Assembly (NCBI GenBank): GCA_903813345.2
Contig: CAIIXF020000012.1
Span: forward strand, 20,846,184-20,910,183
Reading direction: 5' to 3'
Length of the DNA: 64,000 nucleotides
Source: Owenia fusiformis
Taxonomy: Eukaryota > Annelida > Polychaeta > Sabellida > Oweniidae
The position numbers were made by a program, and so were the translations under genes. The first letter of the stretch is position 1; every line of letters begins with the position of its first letter. A model generated the notes under the pieces. That model saw only the letters and a program-made list of their open reading frames with translations, searched no databases and was not told where the DNA came from. Of the stretch, positions 58,270 to 64,000 are shown one piece after another.

Positions 58270-58750
58270 TAAACAATATTCTACTGTGCATCCATTGTTA
58301 AAATGCAATTAATAGGTACAATAACGCCATTTTATTCTTTATACAAGAATGAATGAATTAAGTTCAATAATTATAATCAATTTGCAATCACTGGTAAAAA
58401 ATGTTCAAAATAGAAACGACTTAATTTAGATATCATGTATTTGAAAACGTCCTGGTCAAAATCTATTCTTTCGATACAAATTCCAATGTTCGTGTACACA
58501 ACTAAATCACAGAATTTTGCCCTACATATTCCCATTTGACCCTGAATCTGAAAAAGTATCTATGCGTTTCCTTTGGGGCCGTTTTTCGTCTTTTGTTTCC
58601 ATAAAAAATCAGTCTCATTTAAATTACAGGCTTGTTTTACGGAAATATCCCTATACTTTGTAACTGCATTTTACTTCAATCAAACCAGGCCCCTCGTTGA
58701 GATCTATGATTTTACCATCTTGTCTGGCTCCTAAAAATGGAATCTTAGGA
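58270..58750. other. No gene recognised
   Basis: No features found. Confidence 0.4.
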
Positions 58751-58758
58751 TTCACTTA

Positions 58759-58934
58759 GGCCCGTAGCCTGAGGGGGAGCTGCCCCCCCCCCCCCCCCGG
58801 CCAGAAATTCTTTCAAAATCATGCAGTTTTTCCCCATTCTGAGGATTTTTCGCATGATTTTTAGCCAAAATTGTGAAAAAGCTCCCCCTGGAAAAAAGCC
58901 CCCCCCCCTCCAGGTAAAAGCTGGCTACGGGCAA
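58759..58934. repeat. GGCCCGTAGCC inverted-repeat element with C tracts
   Basis: GGCCCGTAGCCTGAGGGGG at the left and GCTGGCTACGGGC at the right are inverted. The element contains two poly-C tracts (about 58782-58798 and 58901-58910) each facing an AGCTGCC or AGCTCCCCC word. Similar C-tract plus AAAGCTGGC units occur at 17901, 18828 and 19149, so this is a dispersed family. Confidence 0.6.
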
Positions 58935-58939
58935 GGGAT

Positions 58940-59590
58940 AAAACATACAACCCAGTGGGCATAATTTCAATGGGGTTTCCATTACACTCTCTGTAGTTTT
59001 TGTGTTTTTGTTTTTTGTTCTGATCGCATTGTCCACTTAACAGGGTAAAATATATTGGTGTCCCAATATGTATAAGATCACAATACAATCCCTTGGCGTC
59101 GATTGGTGTTTTGTCACATCTCGGGTCAAACAACGTAGATTTTATTCCTTGACTTTTGTCTTTTCCATAATGGGGTACAGACACTTCAGATAACATCACT
59201 GTGTCAGACGATAATCAACTTGTTCGTGGTTTGTGCCATTTTTGGGGGTTGTCAGTACATGAATTCTCTTTTGAGAAAAATGATAATTTATTTTGTCTGA
59301 TATAAATAAGTTGTTACAATAATCCAATAATATGATTGCAGTAGCCTGATTTTCCTGCTTTACATTAGCATGACGCAGATTCCACCTCGCAATCATTTAT
59401 GGTACATTTTAGCGTGTGGGGTGACATATCGTCTTAACTAATCACTCGTCAAATGGATTAAATCAAACTCATTATGAGACCATAAATAACATGAAATGAA
59501 AGTGGGTTCTATTAAATTGAAAATCAAATTCTAGGAGATCATAGAGAAGTTTAAAATGAGAGTACCCCTAGAGTGGCGCTAGACTGTCCA
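58940..59590. other. No gene recognised
   Basis: No recognised features; short minus-strand frames lack any family resemblance. Confidence 0.4.
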
Positions 59591-59596
59591 TATTAA

Positions 59597-60109
59597 TCCC
59601 GGGGGTTCACTGTATATAAACCTTGAAGGGTATCCTCGGCGCACATGTGGTACCTTTTTGACATTTGGTATGGCAATGGACCCTAATTTTTGGATCTGGT
59701 ATGAGAATGCCGCCAAAATTATGACTCTTGAGGTATGGCAATGGTTGGATTTTTTCATTTTCTGGAATGAGACTGGTCATACTAAATCTGTTACAAGACA
59801 CTTGTGGTATGGCGTTCAGACATTGGTCTAGTAGTTATGCAAATCCTTAATTTGAGGTGGTTTTGGATCGTTTTCCTCAAAGATCTGTTTATCTTCTTAG
59901 GACTTTGGATATTTTGAATGGCCTTGGTCTTATATCTGGATATTTGGTATGGCATTGGTCTTATATTTTGACATTTGGTATGGCTTTTGGGCGTTATTTT
60001 GGTTGGTATGGGAACACATTGAAATTCGACAGATTGGTATGGGAATATGATATCCGAGGGTTCATCCTAGGACCCCCGTCAAATTTTGTACATAGTGAAC
60101 CCCCCGGGA
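59597..60109. mobile_element. TCCCGGGGG-ended element with TATTAA duplication
   Basis: It begins TCCCGGGGGTTCACTGTATA and ends TACATAGTGAACCCCCCGGGA, inverted repeats of about 20 bp. TATTAA occurs at 59591-59596 and 60110-60115, giving a 6-bp direct repeat (or TTAA with ambiguous ends). Inside are about eight TTGGTATGG-like words, many followed by CAATGG or GGAATG. The plus-strand frame at 59857-60189 reflects this repetition and is not a gene candidate. Confidence 0.72.
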
Positions 60110-60388
60110 TATTAATACTCAATAATACTCAATTGAACAAACCATGTGCATGCATTGTACTGTTATACAAATTCCGGGTAACAAGTTAGGTTTACTTCGC
60201 TTTAAATCTAATAAAAATGAAACAGACACTGCCTGTAATTGATGATTTTTGCTTCTTACTTACCATTTTTCTTTAATTTTCCTCAGATTCTACCACAGAC
60301 TTAGCAAAGATTTAAATATTAGGAGAATTCTTACAGATAACTAAGACTCCATAGACTGCCTGTACTTATTCTAAAATGTTTCAGTCAT

Positions 60389-60470
60389 TGACGTCATCGA
60401 TTGAACTCATTTGCATACAGCCAATCAGCGCAGTGGAAATTATCGATTTTCTTGACTTTGTGGAAAGGTG
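60389..60470 (+). promoter_or_regulatory. Promoter-like module, full copy
   Basis: Order: TGACGTCA (60389-60396, CRE consensus), TTTGCATAC, CCAATCAGCGCAG (CCAAT box), GGAAATTATCGATTTTCTTG and ACTTTGTGGAAAGGTG. It directly precedes the 88-bp minisatellite. Promoter activity is inferred only from the motifs. Confidence 0.5.
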
Positions 60471-60474
60471 AATA

Positions 60475-61245
60475 GGACTTTCACTTTTCTCCACGAAGAA
60501 TGAATGAATTTGTATGTATTTGTATTTTCAAAACACGTTACTTTGCCATAAAAGCGTAACTTTATTGGACTTTAACTTTTCTCCACGAGGAATGCATAAA
60601 TTTATTTGTAGGCATTTTCAAAACACGTTACTTTGCTTTAAAAACGTAACTTTATTGGGCTTTAACTTTATCCACGAAGAATGAATGAATTTTTATGTAG
60701 GCATTTTCAAAACACGTTACTTTGCCTTAAACACGTAACTTTATTGGGCTTTAACTTTATCCACGAAGAATGAATGAATTTTTATGTAGGCATTTTCAAA
60801 ATACGTTACTTTGCTTTAAAATCTTTATTAGACTTTATCTTTATCCACGAACAATGGATGTGTTTTTATGTAGGCATTTTCAAAACACGTCACTTTGCCT
60901 TAAAACGTAATTTTATTGGACTTTGACGTCTCCACGAAGAATGGCTGAATTTTTATATCGGCATTTTCAAAACACGTTACTTTGCCTTAAAAACGTAACT
61001 TAATTGGACTTTAACTTTCTTCAAGAAAAATGGATGAATTTTTATGTAAACATTTTCGAAACACGTTACTTTGTCATAAAAATGTAACTTTATTGGATTT
61101 TAACTTTTCTCCACGAAGAATGAAGGGATTTTTATGTAGGCATTCTAAAACACGTTACTTTGCCTTAAAAACGTAACTTTATTGGACCTTAATTTTATTC
61201 ATGAAGAATGGATGAGTTTTTATGTAGGTATTTTCAATAAAGTTA
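60475..61245 (+). repeat. Minisatellite, about nine units of about 88 bp
   Basis: Each unit contains CTTTAACTTT, TCCACGAAGAATGAATGAAT, TTTTATGTAGGCATTTTC, AAAACACGTTACTTTGCC and AACGTAACTTTATTGG in this order. Units differ by substitutions and small indels, and one (about 60800-60830) lacks part of the AACGTAAC segment. No protein is encoded. Confidence 0.92.
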
Positions 61246-61249
61246 TGTT

Positions 61250-61712
61250 CACGTTATTTTAATATTTATGTTTATGTGATTGAAACGTTGTATAAATAGA
61301 ACGCAATATTCACACTAGCATGCATTTAATGTCTAGCGTCGTGAAATTCGAACATGATTAGGAAACCACTTGGGAAATAAGATGTATTTGGAACTGATAC
61401 CAGACGCTTAAAACTGATGCGTACAAGCATTCGATTACAGTAATTTCTCGGCGATGTTCATTGGTCAGTCTCAACAGACCACCTTACGTCTGATCACGTG
61501 GTTAGATCCCTATGAGCATTCATTATACAAATAAGAACAAAGGATTTTTGAAGTTGAAAGATGCCGATACGTAAAAACGAAAATAACACAGTCTAAAAGT
61601 ATGCAGTGGTTCCAGACGAAGAAAACTATGGAATAGGTAAAACACTAACTACAAAAGTACGAATGGTGGTGTCATGCAGCACAATGACAACGGTATGGAT
61701 ATTTTCTATGGT
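61250..61712 (+). other. Unassigned; possible exon near 61605
   Basis: A frame at 61600-61700 reads YAVVPDEENYGIGKTLTTK, which looks protein-like, but I recognise no family and the splice borders are unclear. Kept as a low-confidence exon candidate. Confidence 0.25.
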
Positions 61713-62113
61713 TAGGTTATTCTTTCCAAACAACATTTTGGAAAAATACTGTGCCATGTTATTTCCTTGTACAAGACAACGCATGAAGGCATGTGTGTAT
61801 TTCCTTGCTTTTTTCAGGAAAGTATCCCTGCAATGTCTTGTTTAGTATACCTGGTAGCAGGTATTTTGCAACTTCAAGAAAGGCTGAAATTTTAAGAAAA
61901 ATCATTCAAAATAGCCACCTTTTCAATTTTCCAAATTTCTACTCCAAGTTTCCCAGTAACACTGGATTTCCATTGACCACTTACTATGTTTACTTAGAGA
62001 AGACAATGTAATGATACTTTCCTGAAAAAGCAAGGAAATACACACATGTCTTCATACTTTATTTTGCTCCAGAAAAAAGCAGGGGCAAAAATGTTGTTTG
62101 GAAAGAATAACCT
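61713..62113. repeat. Inverted duplication of about 110 bp
   Basis: The stretch at 61713-61834 (GGTTATTCTTTCCAAACAAC through to TTTTTTCAGGAAAGTATC) is repeated inverted at about 62008-62113, with about 170 bp between. The arms differ in the middle. Confidence 0.7.
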
Positions 62114-62550
62114 AAGGTCCATTTCACTGCTTCATTTCGTCAGTAGAACGGCAAAAATAAGAAATTGGTAGACCATTGTGCAATAATATATGGAAAAGTA
62201 TATTCATAATGTACATGAATGACATTTCTATATTTCAGATTTTTTAGTTTTTTGTGCAATAAGCCTGTGCCGTCTTGTAATTTGAGGAATTTCAGCCATG
62301 TTAATCTTATTGAAAATAACATGGCAGAGAAACATCCAAATATAAGAGGCCACACACTTTATAAGCCAAACTAGAAGCAATCCAAGATATACAAATGTCT
62401 TGTGTTCATTTTAGCTACAGTTGTAGATTGAAGGGTCTTTTCTTTTGGGTTTTCATGCTAAAATTGTGGGCTTAGTTTCGGGGTTTTCTTTCTTTTTAAT
62501 TGAACCATCGCTGATCTTTTCCTTAAATGTACTTTCAGGTGCAGTCTTTT

Positions 62551-62752
62551 TGCCTTGGAGAGAACAAAAAGAACCACAAATGGAAAACCACAGAGAATCT
62601 ACAATCGGTGGTTCCTACATGTATCTGCAGCATTTGTATCTACATACCTCTTGCCTTGGAGAGAACACAAAGAAACACGAAAGGAAAACCACAGAGAATC
62701 TACAATTTGTGCTACCTATCTGCAGCATTTATATCTACATACCATCTTGTTA
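62551..62752 (+). repeat. Tandem duplication, 101-bp period
   Basis: Two copies begin TGCCTTGGAGAGAAC at 62551 and 62652; both contain GGAAAACCACAGAGAATCTA and CTATCTGCAGCATTT-like words. The period is not a multiple of three, so the open frames over it (62445-62753, 62527-62787 and 62555-62770) are frame-shifted versions of one another. ACTTTCAG at about 62531-62538 could be a splice acceptor upstream. Confidence 0.75.
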
Positions 62753-62799
62753 AAGGTACTGTACACATAATCAGTTCTATCATTTGATGATTTTATTTG

Positions 62800-63310
62800 C
62801 TCTCTGGTTCAGGACGGGTATTCAACAACGACACATTTTTCACTTGTTGGGATTCTAATCCCATTGCTGGCACATGTATGTTTGGCAAACATTTTTCCTA
62901 AGAAATACACTAAATGATGACTGCCTTGATTTCACTTAATGTACAAATGTACCATGAAGCCATGTTTCATTATTTTCACATGTGTTCTGTGATAGTTGCC
63001 TGAATCATTCCTACTTCACATTGGGCCAAATCAAGATGGCAACTGCTTTGAAAAACGAAACACCACATTTCAATTTATTCTTAAAGAATATACATATACT
63101 CCACTATTCCATTCTTCCTACAGAGTTACATCTGCCCAAGCAGTTAGTTGACTTGATGATGTAGATCTTGAGCCGGGGGGCGGGGGGTACAAGGCTATGA
63201 CAGATTTACTAGAGTCAATGAGAGGAATGTCTTGGTATTCCCTCCTCCACTTGTATTGTAAGTGACTCGACCAAGTTGCATCCTTGTATTTTTCATTTTC
63301 TTATCTTGTA
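62800..63310. other. No gene recognised
   Basis: Sequence between the duplication and the exon candidates; nothing recognised apart from a G tract at 63174-63188. Confidence 0.35.
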
Positions 63311-63318
63311 TCTTTCAG

Positions 63319-63470
63319 GTACAACTATGAGAGAGATGCAGAGAACACACCAAGTTAGGGCGACAGCTGGATCAGTCTTTCGACAACTTTGAGCCATCAG
63401 GTCCAGTCGTCCACGTAAACAGTATCATGGGCGAGAGGTGTTCGTGATCCTGTCACCAAAACACCAAAGT
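63319..63470 (+). other. Candidate exon with splice-like borders
   Basis: It is preceded by TATCTTTCAG and followed by AAAGTAAGTAC, good acceptor and donor matches. All three frames contain a stop, so it would have to be non-coding, untranslated or a pseudo-exon. One frame is open apart from a single TGA (near 63392). Confidence 0.3.
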
Positions 63471-63521
63471 AAGTACATTTTTTTATTCAATTATTACATC
63501 AGTTTAGTTCCTCTGTTTTCA

Positions 63522-63622
63522 GGTTCACTTTCAGCTTGGAGATGAGGAGCCCGATGACCAAGACACAACGGAGACAACAGCTGCGTGCCAACTAGGACTA
63601 CAACCGACGTTCCTGCTACCTA
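63522..63622 (+). CDS. Candidate coding exon of an unknown gene
   Basis: It is preceded by CTGTTTTCAG and followed by AAGTTAAGTA. One frame is open throughout and reads VHFQLGDEEPDDQDTTETTA, then CQLGLQPTFLLPK: acidic and Thr-rich at first, family unknown. A further acceptor-like TTTGTAG lies at about 63970-63976, so the gene may continue beyond the window. Confidence 0.35.
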
Positions 63623-64000
63623 AGTTAAGTATTCCTTCCTGGTTTTGCATAGGGATAGGGGGGCGCCTCCCAATTTGATATTTACTCGTGGACTTTTGTT
63701 GGCCGACCCATATTTCTGGTGGAGAAACTTGGACTCTAAGGTAAAGTGGGAGGGTGGGTGGTTGGGTTTCCGGGGGGATAGAGTTCATGTTTCAAAATCA
63801 GAAATATGGAAGTCTACTGGTTGATATCAAATTGGGAGAAATAAATTTTAACTTTTGTAATATTCTGTAAATTTTTAGTGTTGTGTAAAGTATAATGTAA
63901 AGTTTTATTTAAAGTTTTTATGTAAAGTTTTATGTAAAATAACAACTACTACAACATGTTTTTATCTATTTGTAGCACAGATGGTGAATCCCTGCGAAAA

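Noticed and set aside
62445-62787. Three overlapping plus-strand frames suggesting a repeat protein
   Set aside because: They are frame-shifted readings of a 101-bp tandem duplication whose period is not a multiple of three.
1-64000. CRISPR arrays, bacterial operons, rRNA or tRNA genes
   Set aside because: No regular repeat-spacer array, no tightly packed co-directional frames and no recognisable tRNA or rRNA sequence; gene structure is animal-like. I could not run a tRNA or rRNA model.

Overview
The window looks like AT-rich, repeat-saturated nuclear DNA from an animal, most likely a marine invertebrate. The basis is animal-type gene structure (splice acceptors, one SLC46-type transporter, one C2H2 zinc-finger exon) and many short inverted-repeat transposons, foldback elements, minisatellites and mariner, Harbinger and non-LTR fossils. 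I cannot name the phylum. There is no operon structure, CRISPR array, rRNA or tRNA that I can support.

Host genes are few. The only intact one is an intron-poor SLC46-like (proton-coupled folate transporter family) major facilitator gene at 52682-54262 (+). A C2H2 zinc-finger terminal exon lies at 42916-43311 (-). Weak splice-flanked exon candidates lie at 63319-63622 (+). Most other short open frames look like chance frames inside repeats.

The rest is a layered mobile-element landscape. From left to right: an element built from AAAGC words spaced about one helical turn apart (2934-3915); an inverted-repeat element (7640-8266); a Harbinger-type MITE family with TTA target duplications and helically phased RAAC words, self-nested (9863-11090) and recurring at 36482-37083; a near-perfect 148/137-bp hairpin (11348-11654); a solo E element (16264-16751); two large composites with identical plan E-U-U-E (23084-25597 and 30918-33441) whose junctions are all TTAA; a mariner-like fossil with long terminal repeats (25640-26715); foldback arrays (28718-30312 and 49480-50207); a roughly 0.8-kb palindrome (34117-34920); a 6.55-kb element with 551/552-bp terminal inverted repeats and a 5-bp target duplication that contains the zinc-finger exon and a minisatellite carrying nuclear-receptor-like direct repeats (39100-45654); a Harbinger/DDE_Tnp_4 transposase fossil cleanly split by a 1256-bp element with another 5-bp duplication (54825-56750); a second mariner-like fossil (57292-58263); and an 88-bp minisatellite (60475-61245).

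The strongest candidates for undescribed biology are the E-U-U-E composites, seen twice as diverged homologues with the same layout plus one solo E, and the two MITE families whose internal words repeat at about 10.5-10.8 bp. The two CAC-ended elements with 5-bp target duplications (a Transib/RAG-like signature) come next. All calls come from reading the sequence by eye; no database search was run.
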